A stretch of DNA of 32,454 bases, from NCBI GenBank assembly GCA_902778105.1, contig CACYWN010000029.1, forward strand, positions 1 through 32,454. Direction: 5' to 3'. This stretch comes from an uncultured Bacteroidia bacterium. GTDB taxonomy: Bacteria; Bacteroidota; Bacteroidia; Bacteroidales; UBA932. Under the pieces are notes generated by a model. That model saw only the letters and a program-made list of their open reading frames with translations. It was not told the origin of the DNA and did not search any database. Below, piece by piece: positions 21,575-28,291 of this stretch. The position numbers and the translations under genes were made by a program. Position 1 is the first letter of the stretch, and each line of letters starts with the position of its first letter.

Positions 21575-22882
21575 CTACTCCCGCGTAATCTTCGCCCCCA
21601 GCGCATTCAGGCGGCCTTCGATGTCCTCGTAACCGCGGTCGATCTGCTCGATGTTGTCGATGGTGGAGGTGCCCTTGGCGCTCATCGCGGCAAGGAGCAT
21701 CGCGATACCGGCACGGATGTCCGGGGAAACCAGGCGGGCGGCCCTCAGCCGCAGCCGGTGGTCATGGCCGATAACCACGGCCCGGTGCGGGTCGCAGAGG
21801 ATGATCTGGGCGCCCATGTCGATGAGCTTGTCCACGAAGAACAACCTGGATTCGAACATCTTCTGGTGGATGAGGACGCTGCCCTTGCACTGGGTGGCGA
21901 CCACCAGCATCACTGACAGGAGGTCCGGGGTCAGGCCGGGCCAGGGGGCGTCGGCCAGGGTCATGATGGACCCGTCCAGGAAGGAGTCGATCTCATAGCT
22001 CTCCTGCGCGGGCACGTAGATGTCGTCGCCCCGCTGCTCCAGGTTCACGCCCAGGCGGCGGAAAGCGTCCGGAATAATGCCCAGGTCGTACCAGGACACG
22101 TCCTTGATGGTGATCTCGCTCTGGCAGATGGCGGCCATGCCGATGAAGGAACCCACCTCGATCATGTCCGGCAGAATCCGGTGGTTCGTGCCGTAAAGCT
22201 TCTCCACACCGTGGATGCGAAGCAGGTTGGAGCCTACGCCGTCGATGAAAGCGCCCATCCGGTTGAGCATCTTGCACAGCTGCTGCAGATAGGGCTCGCA
22301 GGCGGCGTTATAGATGGTGGTCGTTCCCCGCGCGAGGACCGCTGCCATGACGATGTTGGCCGTGCCGGTCACGGACGCCTCATCCAGCAGCATATAGCGG
22401 CCGGTCAGCCGGTCCTTCGTGGTCAGATGGAAGGCACGCCGCGCGGCATCGTATTCCATCTCCGCCCCCAGGGTGACCATGCCCGCGAGGTGCGTATCCA
22501 CCCTCCGGCGGCCGATCTTGTCACCGCCCGGCTTCGCAAACCACGCATGGCCGAACCGGCTCAGCAGCGGACCCACGACCATCACCGACCCGCGGAGCGC
22601 CGCACACTTGCGGACGAACTCCTCGGTCTCGATGTAGGCGGTGTCCACTTCGTCGGCCTGAAAACGGTAGGTCCCCTTTTCCAGCCGCTGGACCTTCACC
22701 CCCATCCCCTGGAGCAGGCCGATGAGGTTCTTCACGTCCAGGATCTCCGGCACATTGGAAATGACAACCGGATCGGCGGTCAGCAGCACTGCACTGATGA
22801 CCTCCAGGGCCTCGTTCTTCGCGCCCTGCGGGGTGATTTCGCCGGACAGTCTGTGTCCGCCTTCGATGATGAATCTTCCCAT
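21575..22882 (-). CDS. murA: UDP-N-acetylglucosamine 1-carboxyvinyltransferase, Asp at the fosfomycin site
   Basis: This 435-aa enzyme catalyses the first committed step of peptidoglycan synthesis, moving enolpyruvate from PEP to UDP-GlcNAc. Typical blocks: SGEITPQGAKNEALEVISA (Lys near 22, Asn-Glu), GSVMVVGPLLSRFGHAW, RRRVDTHLAGM, ASVTGTANIVMAA, APWPGLTPDLLSVM (catalytic Asp region), ESRLFFVDKLIDMGA. The mobile loop reads KPGGDKIGRRR: residue 121 is Asp where most bacteria have Cys, the residue alkylated by fosfomycin. Asp forms occur in mycobacteria and chlamydiae and are active but intrinsically insensitive; I recall the same loop in other Bacteroidota. It lies 77 bp downstream of murB, same strand. 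Confidence 0.95.
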   Translation of the reverse strand: MGRFIIEGGHRLSGEITPQGAKNEALEVISAVLLTADPVVISNVPEILDVKNLIGLLQGMGVKVQRLEKGTYRFQADEVDTAYIETEEFVRKCAALRGSVMVVGPLLSRFGHAWFAKPGGDKIGRRRVDTHLAGMVTLGAEMEYDAARRAFHLTTKDRLTGRYMLLDEASVTGTANIVMAAVLARGTTTIYNAACEPYLQQLCKMLNRMGAFIDGVGSNLLRIHGVEKLYGTNHRILPDMIEVGSFIGMAAICQSEITIKDVSWYDLGIIPDAFRRLGVNLEQRGDDIYVPAQESYEIDSFLDGSIMTLADAPWPGLTPDLLSVMLVVATQCKGSVLIHQKMFESRLFFVDKLIDMGAQIILCDPHRAVVIGHDHRLRLRAARLVSPDIRAGIAMLLAAMSAKGTSTIDNIEQIDRGYEDIEGRLNALGAKITRE

Positions 22883-22931
22883 ACCATTACATGGCGGATA
22901 AACCGCTCACTATCAATTACTTCCTTTTCAA

Positions 22932-22955
22932 GCCCTGTGATTCCCGGCACAGGGC
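22932..22955. other. Hairpin between murB and murA
   Basis: GCCCTGTG (22932-22939) and CACAGGGC (22948-22955) pair perfectly with an 8-nt loop, 4 bp past the murB stop. No U-run follows on either strand, so it is not a clear terminator; it may stabilise an mRNA end or belong to a repeat. Confidence 0.4.
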
Positions 22956-22959
22956 ACAC

Positions 22960-24231
22960 CTATTTAATTCGCTGATTATCAGCCAATTGGGCGCCAACAT
23001 GCTCAACCTCTGGATGGAGTTCAATGCCGTATTTTTTCCGGATGGTGTCAATGACGCGCTGCTCCAGGGCGATGATTTCCTGCGGCGTGGCGTCGCCGGT
23101 GGCGTTCACAATCACGAGGGGTTGGTTGGGGTACACCTGCGCGCCGCCCAGCCGCATCCCCTTGAATCCGCACTGGTCGATCATCCACGCGGCGGGGACC
23201 TTCACCCGGTCACCGACCTCATAATGAGGAACTTCGCAGTCCGGTCCGTTCTCTTCCCGCGCTGTGGCGACAATCCGCTCGAAATGCTCCCGGCTGATTA
23301 CCGGATTGCAGAAGAAACTCCCTGCGCTCCCGACCTTTGCCGGATCCGGCAGCTTCTTTTCCCGGATGGCGATGATCGTTTCCCGGATGATTTGCGGGGT
23401 CAGGGAGGAAGGTATGGGGCCTGAAACCCTCCGGAGCTGCGCCCCTCCGTCCCTCCCAACCTGCGGTTGGGCCCCTCCCTCTAATATGCCGAGGGTGGCA
23501 TAGGTTTCAGGGCCCATACCTTCCCCCTCAAGAATAACGCCTCTATTTTCCAACGCCTTACGAACACCGCCATAGTCCAGGACGGGCGTGGGGGCAAGGG
23601 AAAGGCGGAAGGTGACGGCCATGATGATGTAGCGGCCTTTCCAGACAGTCTTGAAGTTCGAGGTGCGGTAGCCGTAGCCGCAGTCGGCGGCGGGGATGTC
23701 CACGAAGCGGCGCTCCCGCAGGTCGAAAGCGTGGACCGTCTCGATGATGTCCTTCGCCTCCACGCCATAGGCACCGATATTCTGCACGGCGCTGGCTCCC
23801 ACCTCGCCGGGAATCAGCGACAGGTTCTCCGGGCCCCAGAGGCCCTCCTGCGCCGCCCAGGCGCAGAAATCGTCGAAGACGATTCCGGCGGGGATGCGGA
23901 CGAGAGATTCCTTCGCTTCGCTCGGAATGACAAAAGCGCCGTCATTCCGCCCCCCGTACTCCTTGTCATTCCGAACCCCGGACTCCCTGTCATCCCGAAC
24001 CCCGGAGGGGTGAAGGAATCTGTTCCCCATATGCAACACCGTTCCAGGGAAATCCCTGGTGAAGAGCAGGTTCGAACCGCCGCCCATCACGAAGAGGGGC
24101 TGCGGAAGGGCGTCGAAGTCCAGCGTGAGCAGGTCCTCCGGCTCCGTAACCTCCACATACAGACGACAGGACACCTTCATGCCGAAGGTGTTCCGCCGCG
24201 AAAGGTCATAGGCTTCGTGACGCGTTATCAT
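22960..24231 (-). CDS. murB: UDP-N-acetylenolpyruvoylglucosamine reductase with two in-frame insertions
   Basis: This 423-aa FAD enzyme reduces the MurA product to UDP-MurNAc. Family motifs are intact: VMGGGSNLLFTRDF, LIPGEVGASAVQNIGAYG, CGYGYRTSNFK, the proton-donor Ser block GSAGSFFCNPV near 300, and HPEVEHVG near the C-terminus (type I MurB). E. coli MurB has about 342 residues; the excess of about 80 is explained by two repeat-derived segments. One, about 71-109, encodes three 8-residue units (GVRDDRES, GVRNDKEY, GGRNDGAF) and then VIPSEAKES. The other, about 236-275, comes from a nested palindromic element. Both fall between conserved motifs. Confidence 0.94.
   Translation of the reverse strand: MITRHEAYDLSRRNTFGMKVSCRLYVEVTEPEDLLTLDFDALPQPLFVMGGGSNLLFTRDFPGTVLHMGNRFLHPSGVRDDRESGVRNDKEYGGRNDGAFVIPSEAKESLVRIPAGIVFDDFCAWAAQEGLWGPENLSLIPGEVGASAVQNIGAYGVEAKDIIETVHAFDLRERRFVDIPAADCGYGYRTSNFKTVWKGRYIIMAVTFRLSLAPTPVLDYGGVRKALENRGVILEGEGMGPETYATLGILEGGAQPQVGRDGGAQLRRVSGPIPSSLTPQIIRETIIAIREKKLPDPAKVGSAGSFFCNPVISREHFERIVATAREENGPDCEVPHYEVGDRVKVPAAWMIDQCGFKGMRLGGAQVYPNQPLVIVNATGDATPQEIIALEQRVIDTIRKKYGIELHPEVEHVGAQLADNQRIK
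23407..23524 (+). repeat. Nested palindromic element, copy 3, in murB, opposite orientation to the gene
   Basis: Arms 23407-23428 and 23503-23524 pair at 21 of 22 positions (GGTTTCAGGGCCCATACC on the right arm). The core contains CCCAACC/GGTTGGG and CCTCCCTCTAATATGCCGAG, then GGTGGC. The core reads on the plus strand while murB is on the minus strand, yet murB stays open. Confidence 0.9.
23905..24021 (-). repeat. 27-bp VIPSEAKES repeat plus 24-bp tandem units in murB
   Basis: The 27-bp unit is at 23905-23931. At 23941-24012 three units of about 24 bp each begin GTCATTCCG or GTCATCCCG. AGATTCCTTC at the left end and GAAGGAATCT at the right end form outer arms. The 117-bp block is exactly 39 codons. 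Confidence 0.85.
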
Positions 24232-24239
24232 ACCTCAAC

Positions 24240-24392
24240 GGGTCTGCGGGACCGGGTTTTATAAGTTATTACTATTCAATCGTTTCTGTCAAAGGCCCCT
24301 GCAGGCCCCCGGGAAAAACGGGAGGCCTGCGGATTGTTGTTTTGTAAAGCACGTTCAATCAGTCAGTTACAAAACGCCTGTCCGCAGACCCC
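24240..24392. repeat. Two intergenic GCAGGCCT palindromes between aspS and murB
   Basis: Unit 1 spans 24240-24309 (GGGTCTGCGG ... CTGCAGGCCCC). Unit 2 spans 24321-24392: outer arms GGCCTGCGGA/TCCGCAGACC and perfect inner arms GTTTTGTAA (24339-24348 region) with TTACAAAAC (24367-24375). No gene in this 166-bp gap. Confidence 0.75.
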
Positions 24393-24397
24393 GAAAA

Positions 24398-26173
24398 CTA
24401 CTCCGCCGCCTTCACGTTCAGGGCGATCTGGAGTTCGTCCAGCTGTTCCTGGTCGATCTCCGAAGGGGAGTCGATCATCACGTCACGTCCCTGGTTGTTC
24501 TTCGGGAAGGCGATGTAGTCGCGGATGGAGTCGGAGCCGCCCATGAGGGCGCACACGCGGTCAAAGCCGAAGGCGAGGCCGCCGTGCGGCGGGGCGCCGT
24601 ACTGGAAGGCGTGGATGATGAAGCCGAACTTGAGTTCCGCCTCTTCCGGGCCGATGCCCAGCACTTCGAACATGCGCTTCTGCATGTCGGCGTTGTGGAT
24701 CCGGATGGAGCCGCCTCCGAGCTCGGTGCCGTTCAGGACGAAGTCGTAGGCATTGGCACAGACGCGCTCGAGATCCTCTTTCTTATTGCTGTAGAACCAC
24801 TTCTCGTGCTCCGGCTTCGGGGCCGTGAAGGGGTGGTGCATCGCGTAGAAGCGCTGGGTCTCGTCATCCCACTCCAGAAGCGGGAAGTCCACGATCCACA
24901 GCGGGGCGAAGACCTTCGGGTCACGGAAGCCCAGGCGGTTCCCCATCTCCAGACGGAGGACGCCCAGCATGGTCTGGACCTTGCGCTTGGCATCGCCGGA
25001 CATCACCAGGAGGAGGTCACCGGGCTTCGCCTCGGCCGCCGCGGCGATCTTCGCGAGATCCTCGGCACCATAGAACTTGTCGATGGAGGACTTGAAGGTA
25101 CCGTCGGCATTGACCCGGATGTAGATGAGGCCCTTGGCGCCCACCTGCGGACGCTTGACCCACTCGGTGAGTTCATCGACCTGCTTGCGGGTGTACTCGG
25201 CCGCGCCGGGAACGGCGATGGCGCCGATGTAGGCAGCCCCGTCCAGCACGCCGAAGCCCTTGCCCTTGGCGACGTCCGTGAGTTCGTGGATCTCCATCCC
25301 GAAACGGACGTCCGGCTTGTCGGAACCGTACTTGTCCATGGCATCATACCAGCTCATCCGCGGCAGCGGGTTCGGGATCTCCACGTCCAGGACGTTCTTG
25401 AACAGGGTGCGCATCATGCCTTCGAAGGTGTTCAGGACATCCTCCTGCTCCACGAAGGACATTTCGCAGTCGATCTGGGTGAATTCGGGCTGACGGTCGG
25501 CACGGAGGTCCTCGTCACGGAAGCAGCGGACAATCTGGAAGTAGCGGTCGTAGCCGGCCACCATCAGGAGCTGCTTGAAGGTCTGCGGGCTCTGCGGCAG
25601 GGCGTAGAACTGGCCCGGATTCATGCGGGAGGGGACCACGAAGTCGCGGGCGCCTTCCGGAGTGGACTTGATCAGGTACGGCGTCTCGATCTCCATGAAG
25701 CCCTTGGAATCCAGGTAATTGCGCACTTCGTGGGCCACGCGGTGGCGCAGGGTCAGCGCCCGGCGGAGCGGACCGCGGCGGAGGTCCAGGTAGCGGTATT
25801 TCATCCGGAGGTCATCGCCGCCGTCGGACTCGTCCTCGATGGTGAAGGGCGGGGTGACGGACTTGTTCAGGACGGTAATGGCGGAGAGTTTGATCTCGAT
25901 GTCACCGGTAGGCATCTTGGCGTTCTTGGCCTGGCGCTCGACGACCTCGCCGGTGGCCTGGATCACGAATTCACGGCCCAGGGAAGTGGCGGTCTCCACC
26001 AGTTCCGCAGGCGCATCGGCCTCCACCACCAGCTGGGTGATGCCATAACGGTCCCTGAGGTCGATGAAGGTCATGCCGCCCAGCTTGCGGGCTTTCTGGA
26101 CCCATCCGGCGAGCGTCACGCGCTCCCCCTTGTTCGCGATGCGGAGTTCTCCGCAGGTGTGTGTACGGTACAT
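24398..26173 (-). CDS. aspS: Aspartyl-tRNA synthetase
   Basis: This 591-aa class II synthetase charges tRNA-Asp. It has the N-terminal OB-fold ([25 protein letters not shown]), motif 1 ([11 protein letters not shown]), [24 protein letters not shown], motif 2 ([25 protein letters not shown]), the bacterial GAD insertion domain at about 290-420 and motif 3 ([15 protein letters not shown]). Length is normal for the bacterial type. The start at 26173 was chosen over 26254 because the upstream codons lie in a repeat (HSERSEGIS) and the OB-fold begins here. Divergent from rsmA. Confidence 0.97.
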   Translation of the reverse strand: MYRTHTCGELRIANKGERVTLAGWVQKARKLGGMTFIDLRDRYGITQLVVEADAPAELVETATSLGREFVIQATGEVVERQAKNAKMPTGDIEIKLSAITVLNKSVTPPFTIEDESDGGDDLRMKYRYLDLRRGPLRRALTLRHRVAHEVRNYLDSKGFMEIETPYLIKSTPEGARDFVVPSRMNPGQFYALPQSPQTFKQLLMVAGYDRYFQIVRCFRDEDLRADRQPEFTQIDCEMSFVEQEDVLNTFEGMMRTLFKNVLDVEIPNPLPRMSWYDAMDKYGSDKPDVRFGMEIHELTDVAKGKGFGVLDGAAYIGAIAVPGAAEYTRKQVDELTEWVKRPQVGAKGLIYIRVNADGTFKSSIDKFYGAEDLAKIAAAAEAKPGDLLLVMSGDAKRKVQTMLGVLRLEMGNRLGFRDPKVFAPLWIVDFPLLEWDDETQRFYAMHHPFTAPKPEHEKWFYSNKKEDLERVCANAYDFVLNGTELGGGSIRIHNADMQKRMFEVLGIGPEEAELKFGFIIHAFQYGAPPHGGLAFGFDRVCALMGGSDSIRDYIAFPKNNQGRDVMIDSPSEIDQEQLDELQIALNVKAAE

Positions 26174-26213
26174 ATCAAAAGCTGTTTTTCGTTTCGTCCG
26201 GTCCAGGGGGGCA

Positions 26214-26287
26214 GAGATTCCTTCGCTTCGCTCGGAATGACATTCCGCTGTCATCCCGAGGAGGTCAGAGACCGACGAAGGGATCTC
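26214..26287 (-). repeat. 27-bp repeat within a larger palindrome in the aspS leader
   Basis: The 27-bp unit is at 26215-26241. GAGATTCCTTCG (26214-26225) and CGAAGGGATCTC (26276-26287) form outer arms with one mismatch, enclosing TGTCATCCCGAG. It lies in the untranslated leader of aspS, the only non-coding copy in the window. Confidence 0.85.
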
Positions 26288-26315
26288 AGGGCTCAGCCTC
26301 CTGGTTTGTAACTTG

Positions 26316-26332
26316 CAAAATTAGCAAAAATA
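26316..26332 (-). promoter_or_regulatory. Two overlapping -7 boxes for aspS
   Basis: Minus-strand TAATTTTG (26316-26323) and TATTTTTG (26325-26332) both match TAnnTTTG. Use of either gives a leader of about 135-150 nt that contains the palindrome at 26214-26287. Confidence 0.5.
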
Positions 26333-26338
26333 AATGAG

Positions 26339-26346
26339 TATCTTTG
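26339..26346 (+). promoter_or_regulatory. -7 box (TATCTTTG) for rsmA
   Basis: Perfect TAnnTTTG match, 19 bp before the rsmA ATG, back to back with the aspS boxes. A TTG lies 23 bp upstream, slightly further than usual. Confidence 0.55.
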
Positions 26347-26365
26347 CAGGGTTAACCGAATTGAT

Positions 26366-27325
26366 ATGGAAGTACGCGCGAAGAAGGCCCTAGGCCAGCA
26401 TTTCCTCACCGACCAGCGCATCGCGCAGGCCATCGTCGATGCCCTTGTCATTCCGAGCGGAGCGAAGGAATCTGTATTGGAAGTCGGTCCCGGCATGGGG
26501 GTATTGACTCAATATCTCCTCCCCCGCGAGGACATCGACCTGAAGCTCGTGGAAATCGACGGGGAATCGGTGGACTACCTCCTCACCCACTTTCCGGGCA
26601 TGCAGGGACGGCTTCTGCAGGCCGATTTCCTGAACCTCCGGCTGGAGAAAATCTTCCCGGGAAAGTTCGCCGTCATCGGCAATTTCCCGTACAACATCTC
26701 TTCGCAGATCTTCTTCAAGATCCTCGATTACCGGGAGCAGATTCCCGAGGTCGTGTGCATGATCCAGAAGGAAGTGGCCGAGCGCATCGCCGAGAAGCCC
26801 GGGTCCAAGACCTACGGCATCCTCTCCGTGCTGCTGCAGGCCTGGTACGACATCGAGTACCTCTTCGGCGTGGGCCCCGGCTGCTTCGCCCCGCCGCCCA
26901 AGGTCGATTCCGCCGTCATCCGGCTCACCCGGAACAGCCGCACGTCGCTCGGCTGCGATGAAAGCCTGTTCAAGGCCGTCGTGAAAACCGCCTTCGGCCA
27001 GCGTCGCAAGACGCTCCGCAACTCACTGAAACCCATCATCTTGGAAAAGGCCGACCGGCTCGGCTGGGATATGGCCGAGTTCATGGGCAATGCCTCCGAC
27101 GAGGCTTCTGAGGCCCCCGAATTGGAACTCATGCTCCAGGAGGACGACGGGCGCATCGACCGGAAAAAAGGGAAGAAGCGCAAAGGTGCCGACAGTCCCG
27201 CGCCCGCCATCTGCACAGTGCAAGCAACATCTCTGGCCGCCTTCCTCGCCGACCCAGTCTTCGAGCGCCGTCCCGAAACCCTCTCCGTGGAGGATTTTGT
27301 CGCCCTGACGAATTTTCTCGCCTAA
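26366..27325 (+). CDS. rsmA: 16S rRNA dimethyladenosine transferase with two unusual segments
   Basis: This 319-aa SAM-dependent enzyme dimethylates the two adjacent adenines near the 3' end of 16S rRNA (KsgA). Motifs: KKALGQHFL, VLEVGPGMGVLTQYL, LVEIDGESV, the catalytic NFPYNISSQIFF, PGCFAPPPKVDSAVIRL and FGQRRKTLRNSL. A 27-bp repeat encodes VIPSGAKES just before the SAM-binding VLEVGPG. Near the C-terminus, about 45-50 extra residues, rich in charge (EDDGRIDRKKGKKRKGA), separate NASDEAS from the expected RPETLSVEDFVALTN block; this piece does not match the repeat families seen here. E. coli KsgA is 273 aa. Confidence 0.93.
   Translation: MEVRAKKALGQHFLTDQRIAQAIVDALVIPSGAKESVLEVGPGMGVLTQYLLPREDIDLKLVEIDGESVDYLLTHFPGMQGRLLQADFLNLRLEKIFPGKFAVIGNFPYNISSQIFFKILDYREQIPEVVCMIQKEVAERIAEKPGSKTYGILSVLLQAWYDIEYLFGVGPGCFAPPPKVDSAVIRLTRNSRTSLGCDESLFKAVVKTAFGQRRKTLRNSLKPIILEKADRLGWDMAEFMGNASDEASEAPELELMLQEDDGRIDRKKGKKRKGADSPAPAICTVQATSLAAFLADPVFERRPETLSVEDFVALTNFLA
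26447..26473 (+). repeat. 27-bp palindromic repeat (VIPSGAKES) in rsmA
   Basis: Same unit as in dapF and murB with one base difference giving Gly for Glu. Nine codons in frame, immediately before motif I of the methyltransferase. Confidence 0.9.
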
Positions 27326-27770
27326 GAGCGTCGAATGCATTTCCTTGGCCATCAGCGCTTTACGCAAAAGTGTCTGGGAGAAATTCCCCGGGCACTTTTT
27401 GCCAAACACCTCAAAGTCAGGCGTTTCCATTCAACGGCCGGAATCAGCCCAGCGTGACAATCAGATCATCCAGCGTGACAAAGAGGGCCGGAACGGCCTC
27501 GCCTTTGGCCTCACCGCCGAGGTCGAGGTTCTGTCCACCCACTCCATTATTTTATATTGTAAGCGATACTTCCGTTTTTTGCAAAACGTTTCTTACAGGC
27601 CCCGAAAAAACGTATCTTCGCATGAAATCTGTATCGGCAACCGCAACATGTTTGACGTGGCGCCTAAACGACTGATAATCAGCAAAAACAAGGATGGTGC
27701 CTTGTGTCGAAACGCACAGGGCACCACCATTTAAGCACCTGCAGTTCAGCAGGTTAGCCGCAACAAGCTA
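27326..27770. other. 445-bp stretch without a supported gene
   Basis: I find no convincing coding region. Visible items: a palindrome with TGTAAG/CTTACA ends and CGTTTT/AAAACG inner pairs at 27558-27597; a partial direct repeat CAGCGTGACAA at 27450-27475; a hairpin GGTGCCTTGTG/CGCACAGGGCACC at 27696-27725, followed on the minus strand after a few bases by a U-rich tract, which could be the old terminator of the mrp remnant; and a small CCTGC/GCAGG hairpin at 27738-27753. A 129-codon open frame on the plus strand (27345-27734) has no recognisable family and looks accidental. Confidence 0.5.
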
Positions 27771-27960
27771 CTATTTATTCACCGCATCCACCAGCTTCTG
27801 CGCGAGTTCCAGGAACGCGAGGATGTCAGGCCTTGTGCCCAGGGCGACGGGTTCGCCGTTGTCGCCGGCTTCGCGGATGGACTGCACGAGGGGAATCTGC
27901 CCGAGCAGGCTGATGCCCAGGCGCTCCGCCATCGCGGCGCAGCCCTGCCGGAAGAGCATC
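27771..27960 (-). pseudogene. mrp: 3' remnant of mrp (Fe-S carrier P-loop ATPase)
   Basis: Minus-strand translation ends GCAAMAERLGISLLGQIPLV, then QSIREAGDNGEPVAL and FLELAQKLVDAVNK before the stop at 27771. LLGQIPLVQSI.E.GD.G.PVAL is the C-terminal signature of Mrp/ApbC proteins, which carry Fe-S clusters. Only about 65 residues are present; the nucleotide-binding P-loop and the CxxC are gone. Upstream, homology ends near 27960, where the opposite strand begins to read as nitroreductase. A 95-codon ORF continues across the junction, but the added N-terminal part is the antisense of the nitroreductase remnant. Confidence 0.75.
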
Positions 27961-27964
27961 TTCC

Positions 27965-28291
27965 CAAGCCGGGCACCGAGCCCCTCGCCTTCCTCGTCAT
28001 CTGCAGCAGCGTTCCGGAAGACAAGGTGGTCGACATCGACCTGGGTTTCGCCGGACAAAGCCTCCTCCTGAAGGCCGTGGAGATGGGCCTCGGCGGCATT
28101 TTTTCCGGAAGCAGGCCATCCGGGAAAGCCTGGCGCTCCCGCTGGATCCCATCGCCGTCATCGCCATCGGCAAACCAGCCGAGAGCATCTACCTCCTCCC
28201 GGCGGGAGGAGAAAATCCCGACCTTCGGTACTACCGAAAGGACGGGGTTCACTTCGTACCCAAGCTGAGGCCGGATACGCTTCTTATTTAA
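27965..28291 (+). pseudogene. 3' remnant of a nitroreductase-family gene, frameshifted
   Basis: From about 27969 the plus strand reads PGTEPLAFLVICSSVPEDK, then VVDIDLGFAGQSLLLKAVEM and GLGGIFSGS. Near 28110 the frame shifts, and the adjoining frame continues QAIRESLALPLDPIAVIAIG, KPAESIYL and YYRKDGVHFVPKLRPDTLLI, stopping at 28289-28291. GLGG...AIRESL.LP...V.AIGKPAE...YYRD..VH.VPKR is the second half of an FMN nitroreductase family of Bacteroidales. The N-terminal FMN-binding half is absent. The 3' end overlaps the stop of the transglutaminase gene by 3 bp or more, convergently. Confidence 0.75.

Noticed and set aside
22932-22955. Terminator between murB and murA
   Set aside because: Perfect stem but no U-run follows in the minus-strand direction; kept only as a hairpin.
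24321-24392. Integron attC site
   Set aside because: The folded size fits, but the expected GTTRRRY/RYYYAAC core sites are absent and no cassette-like genes or integrase are present.
24584-26311. A 575-codon plus-strand frame opposite aspS
   Set aside because: Antisense of all three class II synthetase motifs; composition artefact.
27345-27734. 129-codon plus-strand frame as a possible gene or transposase remnant
   Set aside because: No motif, no promoter box close to a start, and odd composition; no transposase signature was recognised.
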